Notes under the pieces: model-generated | Seen by the model: the letters and a program-made list of their open reading frames with translations, nothing else | What the model was told of the DNA's origin: nothing | Database searches by the model: none | Source of the DNA: Clostridia bacterium | GTDB taxonomy: Bacteria; Bacillota; Clostridia; TANB77; CAG-508 | Reading direction: 5' to 3' | DNA length: 61,701 bases | Assembly (NCBI GenBank): GCA_017515985.1 | Contig: JAFWDV010000011.1 | Coordinates: 1-61,701 of the forward strand | Translations under genes and position numbers: made by a program | In this document: positions 24,288 through 34,700 of the stretch, in pieces | Layout: every line of letters starts with the position of its first letter | Position numbering within the stretch: the stretch's first letter is position 1

Positions 24288-25633
24288 TGGATAACTTTAT
24301 AGAGCTGGTAGTTATAGGAATAATAATTATTGTCGTAATTTTGATTGCTGTTTTAGTTGTCATTACTCTTAGAGAAAAAGCACAGAAAAATGAAGGCAAG
24401 AAAAAGGAAAAGGTTGATGACGAGCTTGAAGAGAAAAAAGCACAAAAATCCATATTTAAGTTTATGGAATTTGACACCATCGAAGATAACATGATTGTTC
24501 AAGATGGGGGAAAAAGATATTTAATGGTTATCGAGTGTAAAGGTGTTAATTACGATTTGTTATCAGGCGTTGAAAGAAACAGCATTGAGCAAGGTTTCAT
24601 AGCTTTCCTTAATACGTTAAAATTCGAAATACAATTCTATGTTCAAACTAGAAAAGTAAATCTAATGCAAAGCACAATGAAATATAGAGAGCGTCTTAAA
24701 ACATATGAAATGGATATGCACGAAGAGGAGCACAGATATGAAGAAATGTTAAGAATTGGTGGATCAACTAAAGATGAAATTTTGAGAGAATTGAAAGAGG
24801 TTACCAAGAAGAGAAATTTATACGAATATGCAAGAGATGTAATTGAAAATACTGAGCAAATGAGCGAAGATTCAGATTTAACAACAAAAGAGTATTACAT
24901 AGTTGTACCTTACTACACAGATGAAATTACGTCTGCAGGTGATTACGATAAAAGAGAAATTAGCAGCATGGCATTCTCTGAGCTATATACAAGGGCACAA
25001 GCATTAGTTAGCGCATTAAATGAATGCGATGTTAGAGGAAGAATTTTAAATTCACAACAATTGATAGAGCTTTTATTCATTTCGTACAACAGAGAGCAAC
25101 ATGATACATATGATTTTGAAGAATATATAAGCCAATCAGGATTTGATTCATTCTATTCAGTAACTGAGGATGTTTTGAAGAGAAGGATACAGGCATTGGA
25201 TGAAGATATAGCTCGTAAAGCAAGTGATAAAGCTGTTGAAGCGTATAGAAGAGTAAACAAACTACATGAAGAGATGAGAAAAGCAGCAGAAGATAGAGAA
25301 AGGAATATTGAGGAATACATAGATCAAACAGCTGATGCAATTATAGATACACAAAGAGATGTAATGGGAAAATACAAAGCTGAGGAAACAAAAAGAGAAA
25401 TTAGGGTAATGAACGAAGAGCGAAAAGCAAGAATAGCAAAGAAAAAAGCACAAGAAGCAGAAAAACTAAAAGCAAAAAATGAGTCAGAAGAATTAAAAAT
25501 CGAAAGCGATGGAGAAGAAAAGAAAAAGACAAAAAGGGTACTTACTCCAGAAGAAAAGCTAAGAAGAGCAAGAATATTGAAGAAGAGAAAGTTACTACAA
25601 GAAAGGGAGGCGAAAAAGAATGGCGAAAACTAA
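24287..25633 (+). CDS. membrane-anchored TraC/VirB4-N-terminal-like protein
   Basis: 448 aa. One N-terminal membrane segment (about 5-27), a charged linker, then a domain (about 55-270) resembling the non-ATPase N-terminal domain of VirB4/TraC proteins: YLMVIECKGVNYDLLSG, FIAFLNTLKFEIQFYVQTR. There is no Walker A. The C-terminal 170 residues are a Lys/Glu/Arg-rich coiled coil. It overlaps the VirB4 gene by 14 bases. A separate membrane-bound copy of this domain next to a complete VirB4 suggests a docking subunit between the PrgI-like protein and the ATPase; this is inference. Confidence 0.65.
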   Translation: MDNFIELVVIGIIIIVVILIAVLVVITLREKAQKNEGKKKEKVDDELEEKKAQKSIFKFMEFDTIEDNMIVQDGGKRYLMVIECKGVNYDLLSGVERNSIEQGFIAFLNTLKFEIQFYVQTRKVNLMQSTMKYRERLKTYEMDMHEEEHRYEEMLRIGGSTKDEILRELKEVTKKRNLYEYARDVIENTEQMSEDSDLTTKEYYIVVPYYTDEITSAGDYDKREISSMAFSELYTRAQALVSALNECDVRGRILNSQQLIELLFISYNREQHDTYDFEEYISQSGFDSFYSVTEDVLKRRIQALDEDIARKASDKAVEAYRRVNKLHEEMRKAAEDRERNIEEYIDQTADAIIDTQRDVMGKYKAEETKREIRVMNEERKARIAKKKAQEAEKLKAKNESEELKIESDGEEKKKTKRVLTPEEKLRRARILKKRKLLQEREAKKNGEN

Positions 25634-27593
25634 TTTAAATTTAAACAACCTACTTGGAAAGAAGGATATAGACAACGAAAAAGTCACCCAAGAGCTTAAT
25701 AAAAGAATCATAAGAAAAAAATCTATAAAAGAGATGATAGCACCAACTGGTATTGATGCATCTAGCCTTGACCACCTAGAAATTATTTCAACTACAGATA
25801 GATTTGCAAGAAGCTTTTTCGTAGCCAACTTACCACGTATGTGCACATTCCCTGAACTTTTCAGAGATATGTATATGTTTGGTGATATAAATACATCAGT
25901 GTACGTAAATCCAATACTTGAGTCTACATCTCAAAATGATTTAAATAGAACAATAAATGAGCTTGAAACAGAAAGACTATTAGCAGAAGATAGAGGAAAT
26001 ATAAACAGAGCTAGGATTTTAGCTCAAAAGAGAATTGAAACAGAGCAATTAAGAGATCAAATAGCAGCTGGATTTAACAAAATGTATGAAGCAACTGTAG
26101 TTTGTACTTTATTTGCATACGATTTAAAAGAGCTTGATACATATACTCGTTTGCTTTCAACAGAAATGGCAAAAAGCTTGGTTGATATCAAGTCTGCATG
26201 GGCAAATCAAGACGAAGCATTTAGATGCAATTTACCATTAATGAGAAAGCATTTGTCAGAAAAGCATTTATTTGATAGAGAATCAATCGGAACAATATTC
26301 CCATTTACTTCTTCAGAAGTAGGACATCCAACGGGAGTTCCACTTGGATACAATATTCAAACTGGAGTACCAATTTTATTTGATAATTTCCATGAAAGTC
26401 TAACAAATTATAACATGGTTATATTTGCTAAGTCTGGTGCTGGTAAATCTGTTACGATGAAAACATTGATTTCAAGATCAGCCGTATTGATGGGAATTGA
26501 AAGCTTGGCTCTTGATGCCGAGGGTGAGTATTCAATTGTTGCTGATAGCTTAGGTGGAACAAACGTAGTAATAAGCCCAAATTCAGATACAATTATTAAT
26601 CTTTTCGATTTGGAAGTTGAAAATGTAAAAGATGAAATGACAGGTAAAGAAAGAGAAATTCTTAATGTTGAAAGTAAAATAGAAGACGTTACGCAAGCAC
26701 TACTAACAATGGCAAAAGGTAGTACGAGAAGTCCAGAAGTAAATGAGCTTACAAAACAGATAATAGCTGAATCTGTTGGTGATGAGTATGCAAGACTTGG
26801 TATAACAAGTGATCCACAAAGTTTATATGTAAGTGATTCTGCTTCTATTATAGAAGGAAAAATTGTAAAAGAGAAAAAAGAACTTCCAACAATTGGAAGT
26901 TGGTATAGACAAATACAAGAAAAAGCTATGACTAATACTAATTCAGACTATCAGTTCCATTATAGCTACTTAATAAAAGTAATGAAGCAATATGTAAGAG
27001 AGTATGATGGACAGATGGCATATTTTGATGGACAATCAACAGTTGATTTAAATGATGAATCACCATTTATTAACCTTGATATCTCTCAATTAGAGGAAAG
27101 ATTTGCAAGACCAATGGCACAGCAAATACTTCTTTCATGGATTTGGGAAAAGTATGTTAAAAAGAATAGTGAAGATAGAAGAAAAGCTAGAAAAAAACGT
27201 GTTCTTGTGGACGAAGCATGGATGCTTCTACCATTCCCTGAGGCCGTTGATTTCTTAAATACAATGGCAAGACGTGCTAGAAAGAGAAATGTATCGCTTG
27301 CAATTATTTCTCAAAGATTCCAAGATTTCTATGAGAAACAAGAGGTTCAAGCAGTTCTTACATCTTCAGATACAAAATTATTCTTAGCGCAAGATAAATC
27401 TGAAATTGAATATGTAAAAGAAGTATTCAAATTAAGTGATGGTGAAGCAGGATTTTTAACAACTTGCCAAAGGGGTCAAGGACTACTAAAAGTAGGCCAA
27501 GATTCAGCTTTAATTTCAATCAGACCAACTACAAAAGAGTTCGAATTTATGGAAACAAACCTAAACAAGAAAATAAGAGAAGAAAATGGCTAA
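25620..27593 (+). CDS. VirB4-family conjugation/secretion ATPase
   Basis: 657 aa. The N-terminal CagE/TrbE/VirB-type domain begins at about residue 35 (IKEMIAPTGIDASSLDHLEI). Walker A AKSGAGKS is at 270-277. Walker B and adjacent residues are in RVLVDEAWMLL (about 525-535), and the AIISQRFQDF and TKLFLAQDK motifs follow. This is the most conserved energy-supplying protein of type IV secretion systems and works on the cytosolic face. All key residues are present, so unlike virD4 this ATPase looks intact. Confidence 0.92.
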   Translation: MAKTNLNLNNLLGKKDIDNEKVTQELNKRIIRKKSIKEMIAPTGIDASSLDHLEIISTTDRFARSFFVANLPRMCTFPELFRDMYMFGDINTSVYVNPILESTSQNDLNRTINELETERLLAEDRGNINRARILAQKRIETEQLRDQIAAGFNKMYEATVVCTLFAYDLKELDTYTRLLSTEMAKSLVDIKSAWANQDEAFRCNLPLMRKHLSEKHLFDRESIGTIFPFTSSEVGHPTGVPLGYNIQTGVPILFDNFHESLTNYNMVIFAKSGAGKSVTMKTLISRSAVLMGIESLALDAEGEYSIVADSLGGTNVVISPNSDTIINLFDLEVENVKDEMTGKEREILNVESKIEDVTQALLTMAKGSTRSPEVNELTKQIIAESVGDEYARLGITSDPQSLYVSDSASIIEGKIVKEKKELPTIGSWYRQIQEKAMTNTNSDYQFHYSYLIKVMKQYVREYDGQMAYFDGQSTVDLNDESPFINLDISQLEERFARPMAQQILLSWIWEKYVKKNSEDRRKARKKRVLVDEAWMLLPFPEAVDFLNTMARRARKRNVSLAIISQRFQDFYEKQEVQAVLTSSDTKLFLAQDKSEIEYVKEVFKLSDGEAGFLTTCQRGQGLLKVGQDSALISIRPTTKEFEFMETNLNKKIREENG

Positions 27594-27633
27594 ATTTCGA
27601 CGGTTTTTATACAATATTTAGCCGTGAAGTCAA

Positions 27634-27662
27634 TTGACAAATCGGCTAAAACATTGTAAAAT
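27634..27662 (+). promoter_or_regulatory. sigma-A promoter before the virB6-like gene
   Basis: Perfect TTGACA, 17-base spacer, TAAAAT. The transcript would start near 27670, inside a set of inverted repeats, leaving a leader of about 180 bases. Confidence 0.65.
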
Positions 27663-27663
27663 T

Positions 27664-27795
27664 AAGGTAGACACAAATTTTGTTTAAATAAAAAGTTTAC
27701 CTTAAGTAAAACGAGAATTTTTAATAAAAATAAACAAAAAATGCACAATCAAATGAATAACATATTTTATTGTAAAATTTTGGTTTTACTTAAGG
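27664..27795. promoter_or_regulatory. operator-like inverted repeats in the virB6-like leader
   Basis: CCTTAAGTAAAAC (27700-27712) and GTTTTACTTAAGG (27783-27795) form a perfect 13-bp inverted repeat with a 70-base loop. AAGGTAGAC (27664-27672) pairs with GTTTACCTT (27695-27703), and TTTACCTTAAGTAAA is itself palindromic. These overlap the predicted transcription start. They may bind a regulator or form an alternative RNA fold. Confidence 0.45.
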
Positions 27796-27848
27796 CGATA
27801 TAGCAAGTAATTAAAGAGATTGTTTGTTATAAAAGAAGGAGTAAGGTT

Positions 27849-30623
27849 ATGAAGAAATTGAAATGTACTAATGTACTGAAAAGAATAATAATTTCTATAC
27901 TATGTGTAATTACCATAGCATTATCAATGCCGGCTAAGGTTAAGGCTGGTGTACTTCAGGATTTTGTTGAGCTATTTATGAATATACCAGATGCACTTAT
28001 GGTTTTGGAAAACGATTTTATTGCCCAAAGAAATGGTCAGACATATAAAAACGTTAATCTTAAGGGAATAGCTATAGGTGGTTCTGATGAAGGAAAAATA
28101 TTTAATTTTATGGTTACACCATATGAAATCATAGCTAATGGTAAAGTTGAGACATATAGAGATATAGATGGGAATAATAAAAAAGTAATTAATATACCAT
28201 CACTAAATGCGAATTTTTTTAGTTCAACTGATGAAGAAAATGAGAAAATTCCAGGTGAATGGGAACTTGGTAGCGACAACCAAACGAAATCAAATGACAT
28301 ATTAAGAAAACCAATTGGAAGAGTATATAAAACCCTTAGAAACTTCTGTATGATACTAATGATGTTAGTATTGTTATATATTGGCATAAAAATAATGATT
28401 TCATCATCTGCAGAGCAACAATCCAAATATAAGAAAAATTTAGTAGATTGGTTGGTAGGTTTTTGTCTATTGTTTGTAATGCACTATTTTATGGTTTTCA
28501 TAGCCACAGTTAATGATTTGATTGTTGACATGTTAGCCGATGGAGATAGCCAAGAGTTTTATATATCTTTACCGGAAATTGAAGGAGATATTGGGGCAAA
28601 TGCAGTTGAAAATATGAAAGCTTGGGCAAAAGAAAAATTTAATGGGGAAGTTAACATATCTGATGTAACCGATTTGATTGCTTTGCTTGGAACCGGCAAT
28701 CCACTTGTTGTCGTGGAAAATGAGATGATTGGATCAACTGCATCTGGAACAGTAGAATCTTTTTTCACATCTTGGGATAATTATATTGCGGAAGATAAAG
28801 CAACAGGAAATGTATTTAGTGATACACATCTTGCCTTACCAGAAGGTGGAGGTCATTTTGATACATCAAGTACTAGAGTTGTGGTACCTAACCGAGATTG
28901 GGGAGATAATGGAAATGTTCAATTAAATGCTGAAATTTTCAAAGATTTTAACACCAGAAGGGCGTGTATATACAAGGCAAATATAGTGGAATATGTACGT
29001 ACAATTAGTTCAATAGGTCCGCAAAATACATTTGTATTTACAAAAGATGATAAAGTAACAGCACTTAACGGTAGAATGCTGGATGATGACTTAACAAAAA
29101 TAGAATATGGAATATTCTACATTGCATTAGTAGTTCAAACACTAATGTTTTTGGCAATATACATAAAAAGGTTAATACAGCTTGCATTTTTAACGATGAT
29201 TGCGCCATTTGTTGCAATGATGTATCCTGTTGATAAAATAGGAGATGGTCAAGCGCAGTCATTCAATGCATGGTTAAAAGATTATTTCTTTGGAGTATTA
29301 TTACAACCTATACATTTGTTATTGTATGCAATATTTATAACCGCAGCATCAGAACTATTCAGTGGAAATAATATCATATATGCTATAGCAGTATATGCAT
29401 ATATGATACCTGCCGAGAAATATATTAAAAAGATATTCGGATTTGAGAAAGCTGGAGGTGGTCCAGCCGGTGGCGGTCTAGCTGGAGCATTAGGTCATGG
29501 AGCAGCAATGGATTTATTAAATAAAGGTGCTGGTATAGGTCCTGGAAGCTGGGGCGGAAGCAAAGGTGGAAAAGGCGGAAGTGGCGAATCAGCCGAAAAG
29601 GGTATACGTAAAAATAAAAATATTCCTAATGGCTTGCAAGCTGTTGGTGGAGCAGCTCCAGCAAATGATGGTTTAGGTGGTGCGCCAGCTGCATCTGGAA
29701 TAAATCCTAAAAAAGGTAATAATAAATCAGCAAGCAAGAATGGTAATGCATCTGGTCAAAAAAATAGAGCAGGAGATAAACCAGGTGCATCTGGTAATGG
29801 CGGAAAACCAAAGGCAGGCGGATTGTTTGGAGCAATAAGTAATACATTGGGAAGAAGAACAATTAGAGGGGCTACAGGTGGACAATATAGTGATCTTTCT
29901 GCAGGAGCTGGAGCAATAGGTATAGCTGCTGGTAAAAGAGTCCTTCGAGGTGGAGCAAGAGTTGGTGGTATGCTTGTAGGTGGAGGTGTTGGATTGATGT
30001 TAGGTACTGCAAATGCACTCGCAAATGGTAACTTCGATCCTAGCCAAATAGCAGCAGCAACATATACAGGATTAAAAGCAGGTGATAAATGGACTAATGC
30101 TGGTGCAGACTTTATAGATGATTTTGCAGAAGAAGTAGATACAGAAAGAGCAAAAGTTGATGAAAACTATAGAGATCAAAAACGTAGAGAATCCACTCAA
30201 AGAAAATTCAGCGAAGAAATTTCAGAAATACAAGATGAAGAGGTTAGAGAACGATACAAAAAATTAATAGATACATATTCTCCATATATAGATTTAGGCG
30301 ATATTCATGATATAGAAGCACTTGATGAAGCAAACTCTATTGCGGTAGATATTGGTGGAGATGCTTCAGAAGCAATAGACTTATACAAGACAGCTAAAAA
30401 ATGGAAAAATGTAGACTTTAGTACAGGTGGAACAGCTGAACAAAAAGAAGAATTTATGAGACAAATGAGAGCTGAAGTAATGAAAAAGAATCCACAAAAT
30501 TATCAGGATGCTGATGGAAATCTAATAGAGTACGATCAGTTAGATGATAGCAAGAAGACTGATTGTGATGATTATGCACGTGCTAGATTTGAAGCAATTA
30601 GAAAAATACATGGAAAGTGGTAA
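27849..30623 (+). CDS. VirB6/TrbL-like polytopic membrane protein
   Basis: 924 aa. Signal peptide (about 8-34, ending VKA), an extracellular N-domain, then membrane segments at about 164-185, 201-226, 421-440, 441-460, 478-500 and 508-525. A Gly/Ala/Lys-rich low-complexity region (536-720) and a charged, helical C-domain (about 750-924) follow. Polytopic core plus long soluble tail is the VirB6/TrbL plan for the inner-membrane channel. AAGAAGGAG site. The gene has its own promoter and overlaps nothing, but the following gene starts 21 bases after its stop. Confidence 0.72.
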   Translation: MKKLKCTNVLKRIIISILCVITIALSMPAKVKAGVLQDFVELFMNIPDALMVLENDFIAQRNGQTYKNVNLKGIAIGGSDEGKIFNFMVTPYEIIANGKVETYRDIDGNNKKVINIPSLNANFFSSTDEENEKIPGEWELGSDNQTKSNDILRKPIGRVYKTLRNFCMILMMLVLLYIGIKIMISSSAEQQSKYKKNLVDWLVGFCLLFVMHYFMVFIATVNDLIVDMLADGDSQEFYISLPEIEGDIGANAVENMKAWAKEKFNGEVNISDVTDLIALLGTGNPLVVVENEMIGSTASGTVESFFTSWDNYIAEDKATGNVFSDTHLALPEGGGHFDTSSTRVVVPNRDWGDNGNVQLNAEIFKDFNTRRACIYKANIVEYVRTISSIGPQNTFVFTKDDKVTALNGRMLDDDLTKIEYGIFYIALVVQTLMFLAIYIKRLIQLAFLTMIAPFVAMMYPVDKIGDGQAQSFNAWLKDYFFGVLLQPIHLLLYAIFITAASELFSGNNIIYAIAVYAYMIPAEKYIKKIFGFEKAGGGPAGGGLAGALGHGAAMDLLNKGAGIGPGSWGGSKGGKGGSGESAEKGIRKNKNIPNGLQAVGGAAPANDGLGGAPAASGINPKKGNNKSASKNGNASGQKNRAGDKPGASGNGGKPKAGGLFGAISNTLGRRTIRGATGGQYSDLSAGAGAIGIAAGKRVLRGGARVGGMLVGGGVGLMLGTANALANGNFDPSQIAAATYTGLKAGDKWTNAGADFIDDFAEEVDTERAKVDENYRDQKRRESTQRKFSEEISEIQDEEVRERYKKLIDTYSPYIDLGDIHDIEALDEANSIAVDIGGDASEAIDLYKTAKKWKNVDFSTGGTAEQKEEFMRQMRAEVMKKNPQNYQDADGNLIEYDQLDDSKKTDCDDYARARFEAIRKIHGKW

Positions 30624-30643
30624 TAGAAAGGGAAGAAACAAGT

Positions 30644-31663
30644 ATGGATGATATAAGAGTTCGTATTAGTAAATTTTTTCACACATATAAATTCATAATC
30701 GGCTTTGTCGTAATTGCAATTATATTATTTTTACTTGTTGTAAGAGAAATAGGCAAAAGCACTAGAGGAGATAGTAGTAATACTATCTCCGAAAGTGCTT
30801 TAATTAATGCTATTGAAACCATTAGTAATACTTCAACTAAAAAAATGGTAAGTAATAACGAAATCAATAGTTATACAGATGTTCAAGAAAAGTTAGTTAA
30901 TTCGTCAAATAGGATTGAAGCGTTCATTTTACTATGTAATCAAGGAAAAGTTGATGTTGCTTATGATATGCTAACTGATAGCTGCAAAAAAAATCTATAT
31001 CCTACAAAAGAAGATTTTATAAACAAGTACTATAATGCTATTTTTAAGACTACTAAATATTATGATATTAGTGGTTTTAAAAATAGTACTTATAAAGTTA
31101 CATATTACGATAGCTCACTTGAAACAGGCGTTGAAGCAAACAAAGGAGTTACCGATTATATAACATTTGATGGAGAAGGTAAAGTAAGCATTTCAGGCTT
31201 TATAGATTCAAAGGATATGGATATTAAGTCAATAGGAAATTATTTTACTATCAAAGTTACAAAAAGAAAAAGATTTGTAGATTGCGTTAAATATACTGTG
31301 ATTGTAAAAAATAATACATATGCGGACTTGTACATAAATGATGTTGATAATAGCAATCTATATATTAGAACCAGTGATGGAAATAGATATTATATCAATT
31401 CAAGTGATTATTTAGATTACAATTATTTAGTTCAAGGCAGAAATGAAAAAGAGATTGACCTTAAATTTGATGCTGAATTTCAATCAGGATATGATTTATC
31501 AGACGGAGTAGCAATAAATTTTGATAGTATAAAGATTGTCAATAAAGAATATTACGATAACACCAAAGAAGTTGTTATTAACGAAGAAACAGGAGAAGTT
31601 GGATATCAAAAGAAATATACAAATTATCCACAAACAATGACGTATAAAGTTTTAGTATACTAA
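30644..31663 (+). CDS. VirB8/TcpC-like NTF2-fold membrane protein
   Basis: 339 aa from the ATG at 30644, which has AAAGGGAA about 9 bases upstream; an earlier in-frame start lies within the previous gene. A short cytosolic tail, one membrane segment (about 15-38), then an outward NTF2-like domain (YDMLTDSCKKNLYPTKEDFINKYY, about 105-190) and a C-terminal beta domain (about 200-339) of immunoglobulin-like character. This matches the assembly-factor role of VirB8/TcpC in type IV systems. Similar to the protein encoded after the giant hydrolase. Confidence 0.6.
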   Translation: MDDIRVRISKFFHTYKFIIGFVVIAIILFLLVVREIGKSTRGDSSNTISESALINAIETISNTSTKKMVSNNEINSYTDVQEKLVNSSNRIEAFILLCNQGKVDVAYDMLTDSCKKNLYPTKEDFINKYYNAIFKTTKYYDISGFKNSTYKVTYYDSSLETGVEANKGVTDYITFDGEGKVSISGFIDSKDMDIKSIGNYFTIKVTKRKRFVDCVKYTVIVKNNTYADLYINDVDNSNLYIRTSDGNRYYINSSDYLDYNYLVQGRNEKEIDLKFDAEFQSGYDLSDGVAINFDSIKIVNKEYYDNTKEVVINEETGEVGYQKKYTNYPQTMTYKVLVY

Positions 31664-31703
31664 TAAATTTTCAAAATATATGGACGAAAGGAGGTGACAA
31701 TAT

Positions 31704-34700
31704 ATGGATGATGAAAATAAAGATTTAGATCAACAAGACTTAGAACAAAGCACTGAACAAGCTACTGGAGCCGCACAAGATGCTGCTGGTGAAGTAGGTG
31801 ATAAAGTCAAAGGTAAAGCCGGAGAAATTAAAGACAGAGCTGTTGGTAATATCAAAGATTCAATAATGGAAAAGATAACAGGCGAGCCAAGAGAAAAAGG
31901 AAAGTTGATAATTGGTCCTGATAAAAAAATAAGAGGAACAATGTATTCAACAAAAGGAAAGGCCGAAGAAGCAGCAGGTACAGCTGTAAAAGCTGCTGGT
32001 GGTGCTACAACGGCTGCTGGTGCTGCCGCAGAAGGTGCGGGTGCTGGTGTAAGAGCAGGTGCTGCTGCAGCAAATCTAATAGGTGATGCACTACTTGCTG
32101 CTGGTGGTGCAGGTGCTGCAGTTAAAGCAAAAGCAAAAGAAGTCGATGAAGTTGGTAAGCAGATTCAAGAAAAAGGTAAAGATATCAAAGAAAAAGGTAA
32201 AGACATATATGGCAAAGGTAAAGACATTAGCGATATCGGAAAACATGATGTTAAAAGAGGAGAAACTCTTAAAAACAAAGGCGTTGATATTGGAGCTGCT
32301 AAAGATATAAATTTAGATAAAATTGAAATGCCTGGTGGAGTATCCGGAATTCCTGAGGTAAGTCCAAGTAAAATAAAATCTTTGTTTAAGAAATCAAAAA
32401 AATGGCTTAAAAATGCATTTAGTAAAATGCCTGATTGGGCTAAAATTGCATTAATTGGCCTTATAATTGCTGTAATTCTTATTTTGATAATACTTTTCAT
32501 TGTATCATCTGTAGTAGATGGTGGAAAGTATGATGAAGGAAATCTTAAGAATGTTCCATATGTTGTCACAAAATTCGGCCTAGAAAATATACAGCTCGCA
32601 GCCGATGGCGAGGGTGGATATACATATGCATACGTAGATGAAGACCAGGTAACATATGGTCTTGATGAGTGTGCTGACAAAATTATTGAAACGTTAAATA
32701 GAAATGGCTCTACATATGTTTCAAACATGGGAAAAACAACTGCTGCGCAGAAGGAATTTGTTAAAAAACTAATAAAAGCAGAAATTGCAATGCAGTACCC
32801 AGATATATCTTTCTGTGGAGAAAGTTTAGTTCCACAAGATGGTGGAAATACATATTCATATACAATGTCAGCTTCAGAGTATGGTCAATGGGGCTGGTTA
32901 ATTCAAAATGAAAATTTAAACTGTTATTACTACAGGAAAGGATTAGGGAATATTAATTATGACTCATATGCTGTAAAAGAAGGAATAACAGAGGACAAAC
33001 AAAATTACATAGTTACAGCCAATTCTACAGGTATATATGTAGGACAAGGTGTACAATTATACAGTAATATAGATGGTGGATGGAATACAGAAAATCTAGC
33101 TTTATTTGCTAATCATGGCGTTAACTTAGGCAATGCAAAACCAGGAGATCTTGTTAATCCAGATATAGCAGATAGCGTTTCACAGGAGATATTTAAAAAG
33201 AGCAAGCAAACTATCATGGATAAAGCTACTGCAAAAGGAGTAAAACTATCTGAAAATCAGGCGGTTGCATTAGTAGATATTGCCTATGAAAATGGTCCAG
33301 AAAGTGTTAATAATTATATATCGAAGATGGCGGAAGTAGGAGAAGACATTGATAAACTTGGAAGCATGGGAGGTTTCCAAGTAATTTCTGAAGATGCTCA
33401 ACCGACTACGAGAAATCAATCAAGATGGAAATTATTCCGTTACGGAAAATATGAATCTAGAAAAAATAATGCATATAATCCAAGTGACTTCGGCGAAATA
33501 ACTCACGCAAGCAGTACATCAGAAGAAACACAACCTCAAAATTTGGATGTTAATTCACTAACACTTGAAGAAAAAATTTATCAAATGTTGATGGTAACAG
33601 GAGAAGTAACAAATCCAGCATCTTATGCAAGTAATCCAGTAGGTGGATACGTACTTAGTGGAAAATCAACATATGATAATTTAACTGTTATGGGATCTTC
33701 ATCAAAGGTAGCACCATTCATAGCTACTGATGATGAGGGAGGAAAAATAACAAGAGCTGCAAAGGGTACTCCATCAGCAAAATCTTATGGTGATTCTAAG
33801 GATTATGCTAAATTAGATAGCGACGAAAAGAGCAAAACTAATACATTATTATCGAAAGGAATAAATGTAAACTTAAGCCCTGTTACAGATGTTACAAGCT
33901 CAGGAACCATGACTACATCTGAACGTAGCTATAGCTCAGATCCAGCAGTTGTTAAGGATTGTGTAAAAACAGTTATAGCCGCAAGACAGTCGGTTAATGT
34001 AAATGGTAAAAAATTAATTTCAACATTAAAACATTATCCAGGATATCCAAATAATGAGGTAAACACTGACCACGGCTTTGTTAGAGATGATAGATCTGTA
34101 GCAGAAATAAACAGTGTAATAGATGTATTTAATTCAGGAATCAGCAATGGTGCTGAAACAGTTATGACGTCAAATGTAATTTATAGCAATTTAGATAAAA
34201 GTAATCCTGCATCATTATCATCAACAATTATTTCTGAATTAAGAAAGAATTTCAGTGGTGTAATAATGACAGATGACATCGATGTTGCGTCTACTAAGGA
34301 GTACACCGATAGATATAAAAGAGCAATTATTGCAGGTAACGATATTATACTTGTAAGTCAAGGCAACCAAGAAAAAGCAATGAATCAAATTAAGGAAGCT
34401 GTAAATTCTGGTGAAATAAGCGAAGATCGTATAAATGAATCTGTAAATAGAATTTTGAACCTAAAGAAAAGCCATGGAATAATAAATGAAAATGGAAATA
34501 GCGATGGAGACACATCTGGAAGTTATGGAACAACAAGCGCAGACCTTCCAGTTTACACAGGTGAAAAGGAATTAAATGGTAAGATTAAAGTTCAAAGAAA
34601 AGACGAAAGCGGTGAGGTTACTCAGCTTAAATTCATAGATGAAAAATCATTTAATCAGCTTATGAGTGAAAACATTGAAGATGTTATGAATTACTATACA

